Positions 7,944-15,289 of a DNA stretch of 47,234 nucleotides are shown one piece after another. The stretch is taken from assembly GCA_021737185.1 (NCBI GenBank), contig JAIPEL010000018.1, positions 1 to 47,234 of the forward strand, read 5' to 3'. Source of the stretch: Desulfobacterales bacterium. Lineage in GTDB: Bacteria > Desulfobacterota > Desulfobacteria > Desulfobacterales > CAFBRK01. Each line of letters starts with the position of its first letter. Position 1 is the first letter of the stretch. The translations under genes were made by a program, and so were the position numbers. The notes beneath the pieces are model-generated. The model saw only the letters and a list, made by a program, of their open reading frames with translations. It made no database searches and was not told the origin of the DNA.

Positions 7944-8869
7944 GCCCGATGCAGTCAGGACCCTCCGTTTGCTCCAGAGCCAAGGCGCAGCACCGAACCG
8001 GAGAAAAGGGGGCGGCGTGCCCGCCCCGGCCTCCGGGAGCCGGTGTGCCCGGCGGCGTTTATCTTTGCCAGGTGGACGACGGGTTGTCCTGCGGCGCCTG
8101 CTGCGGGCTGTATAACCTGCAGGAGGCGGATGAAGATCGGCTGCTGCAAATGCTCCAGCAGCGGACCGAAGCATTTGCCCTCACCCCCCGGCAGATCGAG
8201 GCCCTCACCGAATTCGGCCGAAAGATCACCGAGCGCCTCGGAGACCGGCTGCCGGTCTCCGGGTTTCACCACTGTCCCTTTCTGGGATTGATCGGTGAAG
8301 ACCGAACCCGGGTGGGATGCCTGCTCCATCCTCTGGGGCAAGGAAACGACGGCGTCGATTTTCGCGGGCTGAGCCATTACGGCGGAATGGCCTGCCGGAT
8401 CTATTTTTGCCCGTCCCATGAAAGCCTGGCGCCTGCCTGGAAAAAGATCGTACAAAAAAGCGCAGGAGGGTGGTACCTCTATGGCCTCGTCATCACCGAA
8501 GACAAACTGCTGGCAGGATTTTTCGGCGCCATAGAAGAAGCCATCGGCCGCCCGCTCACCGAAGAAGACGTTGCCGAAGATCCGGTCTGTGCATCGGCGC
8601 TGCAAGAATTTTTCCGTCTCAAGTGCACCTGGCCGCACCGGCCCGCGGATATTCCCGGCCCGGTCAACTACTTTTTCAATGACCGGCAAAGAACCCGGCC
8701 GGCGGTGGTCTATCCGCCCTCCTGCTCCCGGCCGGCGCCCTACGATGCGATCTTCAGGGCCCTGGGGACGGCTTTCGAAACTGAAGCGGCCATCAGGGAA
8801 GCGGAAGGAAGGATTCGGCGGCCCATTTCGATCATCTCTGAGCGGATCCGGAACCGGTCTCAACGTTGA
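7940..8869 (+). CDS. CxxCC cysteine-cluster protein (YkgJ-like)
   Basis: 309 residues from ATG 7940, which overlaps the isomerase stop and has GGAGG 7 bases upstream. The defining motif SCGACCGLYN is at residues 50-59. Further Cys residues (HHCPFLG, GCLLHPLG, MACRIYFCPS) complete a set typical of YkgJ-type putative zinc- or iron-binding proteins. The first 35 residues are a low-complexity Pro/Ala/Gly stretch. A GTG at 8045 with GGGAG 5 bases upstream would give a product starting just before the motif, and I consider that an equally good start. The C-terminal half (about 150-309) is unfamiliar. Biochemical role unknown. Confidence 0.75.
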   Translation: MSPMQSGPSVCSRAKAQHRTGEKGAACPPRPPGAGVPGGVYLCQVDDGLSCGACCGLYNLQEADEDRLLQMLQQRTEAFALTPRQIEALTEFGRKITERLGDRLPVSGFHHCPFLGLIGEDRTRVGCLLHPLGQGNDGVDFRGLSHYGGMACRIYFCPSHESLAPAWKKIVQKSAGGWYLYGLVITEDKLLAGFFGAIEEAIGRPLTEEDVAEDPVCASALQEFFRLKCTWPHRPADIPGPVNYFFNDRQRTRPAVVYPPSCSRPAPYDAIFRALGTAFETEAAIREAEGRIRRPISIISERIRNRSQR

Positions 8870-8975
8870 AGCCTCATAATGTTGACAAAATCGTCTGGCG
8901 GTGAAATATCGAACGTGTACCGTCGCTTCCTCGATTTTGTATCCGTTTCCAACGGCCGCTTCCTTCGAAAGTGCA

Positions 8976-9824
8976 ATGGGCGCAAACGAAACAGACCGCC
9001 CCTCAGACAGCCTGCTTGTCATCTTCTCCGGCTCAAAGGAAAGCGAGGAGGCCGTTGCGCTCCTTTCCGACGTCGGCATTTACGACCCATACATGGTTCG
9101 AAACCGTCTGCGCACCCGGCTTCCTTCCGTTTTCGGACCCTGCAAAAGAGACGAGGTCGCCGGACGGGTCGGGGACCGGCTGGCTTCGTGCGGGCTGAAG
9201 TTCATGGCCGTGGCCAGGGATTTTCTGGATGCGCCTTTTGGCGGATTCGATGCGGTGCGGTGCCGGTTTGGGACGGAAACGACCCAGCTCTGGGACGGCG
9301 ACGCAAAAGAGCGCACCCTGTTCTCCAAGGAAAGATTCCTGGTCCTGGAAGCCGTTTACGATACGAAAAAACAGCGGCTGCGGGATTGGCGAGGCAAACG
9401 ATCCCGGGACCTGGAGCGGTTTTCTGCCGGCTTGGCCGAAGCGGCGTTTGCCCCGCCCTCCAGCGAACGGACAGGAGTGCTCTTCCTGCTTCGAACCGGG
9501 ACGGATGTTGTCCGCTTTCTGGAGGAAAAGGTCGACTTTTCCTTTCTCGGAGAAAGCCGCTCCCTGACGGTTGCCGAAAATTTTCTCCGCCTTCGGGCGC
9601 TGCTGGAAGAAAGGTTCGGGTTGGCCTGCCGGGATATGGTGACTTTCGGCATCGGCATCGAGACCCTCACCGAAGAAAACCCCGAGGAAAATGCCGGCCG
9701 CAAAGGACAGCCTCGCCAGATCCAGGTCCGGTCCAATATTTCTTCGGTTCACACCATGGCGCGGCTGCTTTGCTGCCGCTGGTGGCAGGAAAATGGATGG
9801 GCTGAACGGGTGTTTCCGCCCTGA
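8976..9824 (+). CDS. Hypothetical protein of the cysteine-cluster locus
   Basis: 282 residues from ATG 8976; a GTG at 8901 in the same frame would add 25 residues without family-like character. The protein starts as an alpha/beta domain (SLLVIFSGSKESEEAVALL) followed by YDPYMVRNRLRTRLPSVFG. That stretch loosely recalls the LPRVL-containing domains found in regulatory deltaproteobacterial proteins. A later segment is DMVTFGIGIETLTEENPEEN. There are few Cys and no signal peptide or membrane helix. I do not recognise a family. It lies in line with the CxxCC gene upstream and the CxxCC-PIN-like fusion downstream, so a shared role is plausible but unproved. Confidence 0.65.
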   Translation: MGANETDRPSDSLLVIFSGSKESEEAVALLSDVGIYDPYMVRNRLRTRLPSVFGPCKRDEVAGRVGDRLASCGLKFMAVARDFLDAPFGGFDAVRCRFGTETTQLWDGDAKERTLFSKERFLVLEAVYDTKKQRLRDWRGKRSRDLERFSAGLAEAAFAPPSSERTGVLFLLRTGTDVVRFLEEKVDFSFLGESRSLTVAENFLRLRALLEERFGLACRDMVTFGIGIETLTEENPEENAGRKGQPRQIQVRSNISSVHTMARLLCCRWWQENGWAERVFPP

Positions 9825-9912
9825 CGCTGCCCAGCAATGGGGAGGCGACTTCTCGGCATGCTTCCGGCGCTGCCGGAGGCCATGACGGGAAGCACGGAAG
9901 AAAGGAGCGGAA

Positions 9913-10998
9913 ATGATCATCGGGTCAATGCCGCCCCCGAAGGGACTTCCCAAGCCCCGCTATTTCTTCGACGCCGGGATTCGGTTCGAATGCCAACGCT
10001 GCGGCGCGTGCTGCACCGGCGAGCCGGGAACGATCTATGCCGCCGTCGATGAAATCGACGCGATTGCCGCGTATCTGGATATTTCCACCGAGGCGTTGAA
10101 GACCCGGTACGGATATCCATACCGGGACAGCATCAGTTTTCGGGAAGAAGCCGACGGCCGATGTTGTTTCTACGAGAACGGCTGCCGCATCTATCCGGTC
10201 CGGCCCCGGCAGTGCAGCACCTATCCGTTCTGGTTCGACATCATGCGGTCGAAACAGCGCTGGCAGAAAGCCGCCTGCCACTGTCCGGGCGTTGGAAAGG
10301 GAAGACGGTTCTCCAGAGAAGAGATTCTGACCCGGATCGAGGCTTCCTATCCGGAGTCCAAACTGCATAAAATCGAAAATGGAAAACCATCCAGCATCCA
10401 GGATCCAGGATCAAGTCCGCAACCGATGACCAGAGGCCATAAAATGGCCGGTCGGTTCACTGATCAACGACACCGAGGTATGCAGCCAAAACGGACCATC
10501 GTCGATGCCTCTTCAGCCATTTTACTGGCCAAGACCCATTTGTTCGGACGTCTGACCGAAACCTATCGGGTGGTGATGGCAGAGGCCGTCTACAGAGAAA
10601 TCAACCGAAACGGCTATCCCGGGGCCCGCCGTTTTGCCGCGGCCCGCGATGCAGGTGCGATCCAGGTCCTTGCCGCCGGAAGCGGTCCGGAAGCCGGGGC
10701 CGAATCCACCTTGTCCGGCTGCGGGGAAAGGGAGACGATCCGGCTTTTTTCCGGGGGAAAAGGGGATTTTATCGTCATCGACGACCGCAAAGGCGCCGCC
10801 TTCTGCCGGGACAGTGGCATTCCCTATATCAATGCGCTGCTTTTTCCCCGAATCCTGATGCTTTCCGGAAAGCTGTCCGACGGCGAGTATCGCACACTGA
10901 CCGAACGTCTTCTCGGCTGCGGACGCTATTCGCAAAAGATCGCTGCAGTGGCTGCCGGCGCTTCCCGTGAACGGCTCGGCCGCTTTTTGCCGTCATGA
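9913..10998 (+). CDS. Fusion: CxxCxxCC (YkgJ-type) domain + PIN-like/DUF3368-type domain
   Basis: 361 residues with two unrelated halves. Residues 1-150 form a complete YkgJ-type domain: CQRCGACCTGEPG (27-39), RCCFYENGCRIYPVRPRQC (83-101) and CHCPG (122-126). Residues 194-335 match PIN-like DUF3368 proteins: TIVDASSAILLAK (first acidic residue), VVMAEAVYREI, GERETIRLFSGGKGDFIVIDDRKGAAFC and a terminal SGKLSDGEYRTL segment. The roughly 40-residue linker (151-190) is encoded by DNA resembling spacer repeats (CCAGCATCCAGGATCCAGGA). ATG 10480 could start the second half alone, but it has no well-spaced ribosome site. The stop overlaps the WbqC-like ATG (ATGA at 10995). Confidence 0.75.
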   Translation: MIIGSMPPPKGLPKPRYFFDAGIRFECQRCGACCTGEPGTIYAAVDEIDAIAAYLDISTEALKTRYGYPYRDSISFREEADGRCCFYENGCRIYPVRPRQCSTYPFWFDIMRSKQRWQKAACHCPGVGKGRRFSREEILTRIEASYPESKLHKIENGKPSSIQDPGSSPQPMTRGHKMAGRFTDQRHRGMQPKRTIVDASSAILLAKTHLFGRLTETYRVVMAEAVYREINRNGYPGARRFAAARDAGAIQVLAAGSGPEAGAESTLSGCGERETIRLFSGGKGDFIVIDDRKGAAFCRDSGIPYINALLFPRILMLSGKLSDGEYRTLTERLLGCGRYSQKIAAVAAGASRERLGRFLPS

Positions 10999-11687
10999 TT
11001 CTCTCCGCTGCCCAGCCGTATTTTGCCCCCTATCCCGGATTTTTCGAAAAGATGCTCAGGAGCGACCTGTTCGTACTCCTCGACACGGTGCAATTTCCGC
11101 GGGGCGGCACGTGGATAACCCGAAACCGCTTCAAGAACGACGGCGGCACGCTCTGGATTCGGATTCCGGTTCATCGAAAAGAGCTTGGACTTCAGCGCAT
11201 CGACCGGGTGAGGATCCAGCGGGAAGAAAGTCGTTGGGTCCATAAACATCTCGCCAGCCTCGAGGCAGGCTATCACAGAGCGCCGTTTTTCCCCGACCAT
11301 TTCGGCATATTGAGGGATCTTCTTGAATCGAGCCTCGAAAGTCTCGTCGAGCTGAACATCGCCTTGATCACCTATGCCGCCTGGCAATGCGGGCTCTCCT
11401 GCCGGACGGTCCGGCTTTCGGAAACCGGCATCCGGGCCAAAGGAACGGAGCTGCTCACCGCCCTTTGCCGCCGCTACGGAGCAGATACGCTGCTGGCCCA
11501 AAGCGCCGCGCAAAAATACCTCGACCCGCAGCCATTTGAGACAAAAGGCATTCGGCTGGCGTTTTTTCGGCCGAACCGCTGCATTTATCCCCAGCTCTGG
11601 GGGGACTTCATTGCAAATCTGTCGGTTTTCGACCTGCTGTTTTGCTGCGGCCCCCGGGCGGGGGCCGTCATCCGGCAAAGAACATGA
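10995..11687 (+). CDS. WbqC-like family protein
   Basis: 230 residues. The N-terminus AAQPYFAPYPGFFEKMLRSD, then LFVLLDTVQFPRGGTWITRNR, is the hallmark of WbqC-like proteins (QPYF.PY.G.F.K...AD.FV.LD.VQF), as is the C-terminal D...N.S..D.LF. WbqC is named from O-antigen clusters and its chemistry is not established, so a glycan link for this locus is only a possibility. It is the last gene of the coupled cluster; its ATG overlaps the fusion gene stop. A gap of 41 bases precedes the dehydrogenase. Confidence 0.85.
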   Translation: MILSAAQPYFAPYPGFFEKMLRSDLFVLLDTVQFPRGGTWITRNRFKNDGGTLWIRIPVHRKELGLQRIDRVRIQREESRWVHKHLASLEAGYHRAPFFPDHFGILRDLLESSLESLVELNIALITYAAWQCGLSCRTVRLSETGIRAKGTELLTALCRRYGADTLLAQSAAQKYLDPQPFETKGIRLAFFRPNRCIYPQLWGDFIANLSVFDLLFCCGPRAGAVIRQRT

Positions 11688-11728
11688 CGCTTCGCGTCGC
11701 TGAAGTTTCATAGGAAAGGAGGATTATC

Positions 11729-13204
11729 ATGGCATCGAGAATAGATCGGTGGATCAAGGACCGCTGCTATATCGACGGCGAGTGGGTGGCGGCGGAAGAC
11801 GGCAAATCGATGCAGGTGTTCAATCCAGCGGATGGATCCGTGGTGGGAGCCGTGCCCTCTCTTGGCGAAGCGCAGATCGACGCGGCGGTGGCCGCCGCCC
11901 AGAGGGCGTTTGCGCCGTGGCGGGAAAAGACGGCAAAGGAGCGGGCAGGCATCCTGCGGCGGTGGCACGATTTGATCATGGCCAACCAGGAGGAACTGGC
12001 CCACCTGATGACCCGGGAGCAGGGAAAACCCCTGAGCGAATCCCGCGGGGAAATCGCCTATTCCGCAGCCTTCATCGAATGGTTCGCCGAAGAAGGAAAG
12101 CGGTTGTACGGGGACGTGGTTCCCGCTCACCAGGGCGACACCCGCATCTTGGTATTGAAACAGCCGGTCGGGGTGTGCGCCGCCATCACGCCGTGGAATT
12201 TTCCGTCCGCCATGATCACCCGCAAAGCTGGCCCGGCTCTTGCCGCCGGCTGCACCATGGTCGTCAAACCGGCGAGTCAGACGCCGCTGTCGGCCCTGGC
12301 CCTGGCCGAGCTGGCAGATATGGCCGGCATCCCTGCCGGCGTGTTCAACGTGGTGACCGGAGATTCCGGGCGGATCGGACGGGTTTTGAGCGGCGATTCC
12401 CGGGTGCGAAAGCTTACGTTCACCGGATCTACGGCGGTCGGTAAAAAACTGATCGAGCAGTGCGCAGGCACCGTGAAAAAGGTTTCCATGGAGCTGGGCG
12501 GCAACGCCCCCTTTATCGTGTTCGACGATGCGGACCTGGATGCCGCCGTCAAGGGTGCGGTTGCTTCCAAGTACCGCAATTCGGGGCAGACCTGCGTGTG
12601 CACCAACCGCTTGCTGATCCAGGAAGGCGTCTACGATGAGTTCGCCAAACGGCTGGCCGAAGAGGTGGCTTCCCTCAAGGTCGGAAACGGGCTCGAAGAA
12701 GGGGTGGAGCAGGGGCCGCTTATCGACATGAAAGCGGTGGAGAAGGTGGAGGGACTGATTGCGGACGCGGTCTCGGCCGGAGCCCGAATCGTTTCCGGCG
12801 GACGACGGCACACTCTGGGTGGAACCTTCTTCGAGCCGACCCTGCTTGCCGATGTCACCGGCGCCATGCGCATCGCGCAGGAAGAGATCTTCGGCCCGGT
12901 GGCCCCGCTTTTCCGTTTTGCCGAAGAAAGACAGGCCGTTCAGATGGCCAACGACACCCCATACGGGCTGGCGGCCTATTTCTACAGCAGGGACATCGGC
13001 CGGATCTGGCGGGTTTCAGAAGGGCTGGACTATGGCATCGTAGGGGTCAACACCGGGATCATTTCCACGGAAGTGGCGCCCTTTGGGGGGATGAAGGAAT
13101 CGGGAATCGGCAGGGAAGGGTCCCGGTACGGCATCGATGAATTCGTCGAGATCAAGTATGTCTGTCTCGGGGGAATCAAATCGCCGGCGCGATTTGATTC
13201 CTAA
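11729..13204 (+). CDS. gabD: NAD(P)-dependent succinate-semialdehyde dehydrogenase (GabD-like)
   Basis: 491 residues of the aldehyde dehydrogenase superfamily. Visible: PWNFPSAMITRK (cofactor loop Asn), FTGSTAVGKKL (coenzyme glycine motif), MELGGNAPFIV (general base Glu), NSGQTCVC (nucleophile Cys) and EEIFGPVAPLFRF. The motif order and the end GREGSRYGIDEFVEIKYVCL match GabD enzymes, which oxidise succinate semialdehyde to succinate. GGAGG lies 9 bases before the ATG. GabD proteins usually end within a few residues of IKY.CLG. Here the last nine residues (IKSPARFDS) are encoded by a perfect palindrome (13172-13201) that ends directly at the stop. The exact aldehyde substrate is inference. 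Confidence 0.88.
   Translation: MASRIDRWIKDRCYIDGEWVAAEDGKSMQVFNPADGSVVGAVPSLGEAQIDAAVAAAQRAFAPWREKTAKERAGILRRWHDLIMANQEELAHLMTREQGKPLSESRGEIAYSAAFIEWFAEEGKRLYGDVVPAHQGDTRILVLKQPVGVCAAITPWNFPSAMITRKAGPALAAGCTMVVKPASQTPLSALALAELADMAGIPAGVFNVVTGDSGRIGRVLSGDSRVRKLTFTGSTAVGKKLIEQCAGTVKKVSMELGGNAPFIVFDDADLDAAVKGAVASKYRNSGQTCVCTNRLLIQEGVYDEFAKRLAEEVASLKVGNGLEEGVEQGPLIDMKAVEKVEGLIADAVSAGARIVSGGRRHTLGGTFFEPTLLADVTGAMRIAQEEIFGPVAPLFRFAEERQAVQMANDTPYGLAAYFYSRDIGRIWRVSEGLDYGIVGVNTGIISTEVAPFGGMKESGIGREGSRYGIDEFVEIKYVCLGGIKSPARFDS
13172..13201. repeat. Palindrome inside the gabD 3-prime end
   Basis: GGAATCAAATCGC and GCGATTTGATTCC are perfect 13-bp arms around CGGC, abutting the TAA stop. It belongs to the AAATCGC/GCGATTT family found at other gene borders, but here it is read in a frame with no stop and therefore codes for the protein tail. 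It may double as a transcription-end hairpin. Confidence 0.85.
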
Positions 13205-13262
13205 ACGACTTCTGGTATTTCAGCATCATAGCCCAGCCGCCGGCAGCACCGGAGGCTGGACT

Positions 13263-13291
13263 TTGACAAGGGTACGAATTTATTGTATATT
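13263..13291 (+). promoter_or_regulatory. Sigma-70-type promoter for the HD gene at 13436
   Basis: TTGACA (13263-13268), 17-base spacer, TATATT (13286-13291): a full -35 match and a 5/6 -10 match. It lies in the 231-base gap after gabD in an AT-rich patch, giving a leader of about 140 bases. The rest of that gap holds no other feature I can support. Confidence 0.65.
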
Positions 13292-13435
13292 CAAACTGCG
13301 GGGTTTGGGTTCTATCACCCTGACGTAATTCGCCCCGGTTTCAGGGACAACCTGACATCTCCCCCAGCACGGGAAGCGCGTCGACTGTAGCTTCCAGCGG
13401 AGGCTGCCCACCGCCGCCCGGAACCGGTTCTGAAT

Positions 13436-14596
13436 ATGCCTCTGTATGATCTGACCGAGTTTCTAAAACTTTCCTCAGTGCTCAACTACAACCTGAGCGC
13501 CGCCTCTTTGAACCGCTACAATGTGCTGCTTTTCATCCTCGAAGACAAGCGACTGCATTCCAACGAAAAACAGGACCGACGATACAAGAGCATCATCATG
13601 GAGGCCCTCGGATTTCTCTTCGGGGCTTACAGCCAGAAGAGGCGCAGACTGGGCCCCATGGCCGTGATTCATCCGATTCGGGCGGCAGCGCTTTACTGCA
13701 GAGCCGTGCCCCGGATCGGTGCCATCGATCTGCTAACGGCGCTGTTTCACGACGTCCTCGAAGACATTCACCCCGGCAAGTTCGAAAACCACCTCTGGAA
13801 AGAGATGGAGTCGGAGCTTTTCGCAATTCTCAAACGGTTGGGGCCTCGAAACGAGCAGCGGCTGACCGAGAATATGCTCCACCTGACGAGATTGGAAGCA
13901 GAGTCCTATTACGAGTATATCGGTCGTTTGCTCGACCACTGCCAAGATTCTACGGAGCTGGTCCAGATCAAACTGGCCGACCGCCTCGACAATACGCTGG
14001 ACATGCGAATCGATCTGCGGGACCCTCTGGAAGGGATCGATTTTTTCCAGACCATCTTTCAGATTCTGTTCGTTCCCAATTACCAGCCGCGAAACAATGA
14101 GCCGCATCCTACCACATCCACGGTGCTCAACGGAGCCCGGCGGCTGTATCAGCTTTTCAAAAACGCCGTACTGCTGTCGCTTGTCCGCCGAAGAATCGAC
14201 CGCCGCTCTGCCCGCAGCTTTCGCGCTTTGTTCGATGCGGTGGCCACCGCCAGCCTCAGGGAAGCCCAGCGAACCTTGCTGCACCTGATCCGCCATCACC
14301 AGACCGACATCGGCCAGCAGAGAACGCTTTTCTTCGAAGCCATGGAGTACTCCTATCGGGGGCGCATCGACCTAGTGACCAAACCGGACAGCCGCTATCT
14401 GCTCGACGGGCTTTTTTCCACCTACTTTGCCTTTGCCGGCAAAAAGGAGCTCGCGCAAAGACTCGATCTGCTGTATCAGAACAAGCCGCTGATGCTCGAA
14501 GCGTCCATCGCCTTTATCACGATTTTCTTAAGCTTTCTCAATGACGAACGCTTTTACGTCAAGGGTATCAGTGCAAAGGGCATAAAACCGCGATAA
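13436..14596 (+). CDS. SpoT/RelA-like HD-domain protein (hydrolase part only)
   Basis: 386 residues. The metal-dependent (p)ppGpp-hydrolase-type motifs are present in order: HPIRAAALYC (H79), FHDVLED (HD at about 104-105) and KLADRLDNTLDM (D at about 182), matching HPxxVA / LHDxxED / KLADRLHN of Rel/SpoT. There is no synthetase, TGS or ACT domain. The C-terminal 200 residues are a helical region I do not recognise, ending in a hydrophobic segment (LEASIAFITIFLSFLN). A small alarmone or nucleotide hydrolase is plausible, but the extension argues for a distinct subgroup. The TAA stop lies within a GCGATAAAATCGC palindrome. Confidence 0.75.
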   Translation: MPLYDLTEFLKLSSVLNYNLSAASLNRYNVLLFILEDKRLHSNEKQDRRYKSIIMEALGFLFGAYSQKRRRLGPMAVIHPIRAAALYCRAVPRIGAIDLLTALFHDVLEDIHPGKFENHLWKEMESELFAILKRLGPRNEQRLTENMLHLTRLEAESYYEYIGRLLDHCQDSTELVQIKLADRLDNTLDMRIDLRDPLEGIDFFQTIFQILFVPNYQPRNNEPHPTTSTVLNGARRLYQLFKNAVLLSLVRRRIDRRSARSFRALFDAVATASLREAQRTLLHLIRHHQTDIGQQRTLFFEAMEYSYRGRIDLVTKPDSRYLLDGLFSTYFAFAGKKELAQRLDLLYQNKPLMLEASIAFITIFLSFLNDERFYVKGISAKGIKPR

Positions 14597-14634
14597 AATC
14601 GCTTCGCGCTCTTACAAATTATTCATTTCGCGGC
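14590..14634. repeat. Degenerate ATAAAATCGC / TTTCGCG palindrome at the HD gene stop
   Basis: GCGATAAAATCGC contains the TAA stop of the upstream gene and is itself a short palindrome. TTCGCG follows and CATTTCGCGG closes the region. It looks like a decayed version of the paired palindromes at 6742-6788. Confidence 0.5.
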
Positions 14635-14695
14635 ATGATGAATCCCGAAAGTTGAGTCATAAGTCAGACCCCCCCCAGGGAGAAGGAGTTCCGAA

Positions 14696-15178
14696 TTGTT
14701 CACAATCAAAGACATCCTCGCTCTGGCGGTGCAGATCGAGAGCAATGGAGAAGAGATCTACCGCAGAGCCCTTCACCGCAACACGTCGAAGGAGCTGGCC
14801 GAGCTGCTTTTCTGGATCGCAGAAGAAGAGGCCCGGCACGGGGAATGGTTCGAGGAGATGGGCCGCGGGGCAGCACCCGAACCTGTCGAAGGTCCCTTGG
14901 AGAAGATGGCAAGGGTCATGCTTCGATCCTCGTTGGAGGAGCAGTCCTTTTCCCTTGACGAAGCCGACTTGTCCCGGGTCGACGAGGCCGACCGGCTTTT
15001 GGCCATGTCCATCGAATTCGAAGAGGATACCGTTGCTTTTTACCGCATGATGCGCCCCTTCCTTCAGAATACGGAAGTAATCGAGGCCCTGGACCGGATC
15101 ATCGAGGAAGAGCAGCGGCACATTGAAAAGCTTGGCGCCCTGAAAGAGGAGTTGACCTCCGTTGAAGACGGATCCTAA
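14696..15178 (+). CDS. Ferritin-like diiron protein (rubrerythrin/Mn-type superfamily)
   Basis: 160 residues forming a four-helix pattern with duplicated iron-ligand motifs: SNGEEIYRRAL (E19/E20), AEEEARH (E45, H48), FEEDTVAFY (E109/E110) and EEEQRH (E139, H142). This is the rubrerythrin-type diiron site without the C-terminal rubredoxin domain, so a role in peroxide or iron handling is likely. The start is TTG at 14696, chosen because AGAAGGAG lies 8-15 bases upstream and no ATG is available. The loop between helices B and C (PEPVEG, 61-66) is encoded by GAACCTGTCGAAGG, a word also common in the spacers. Confidence 0.75.
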   Translation: MFTIKDILALAVQIESNGEEIYRRALHRNTSKELAELLFWIAEEEARHGEWFEEMGRGAAPEPVEGPLEKMARVMLRSSLEEQSFSLDEADLSRVDEADRLLAMSIEFEEDTVAFYRMMRPFLQNTEVIEALDRIIEEEQRHIEKLGALKEELTSVEDGS

Positions 15179-15289
15179 TCATCGAACAGCGCGGGGAGGC
15201 TTGAAAACAGAAAGCGAGGTTTTTTCGCCTCCCAGCTTCCCTGCTTTCCAGCATCCCAGCAAAGAAAGTCTGTCCTGAAGGAACAATCC

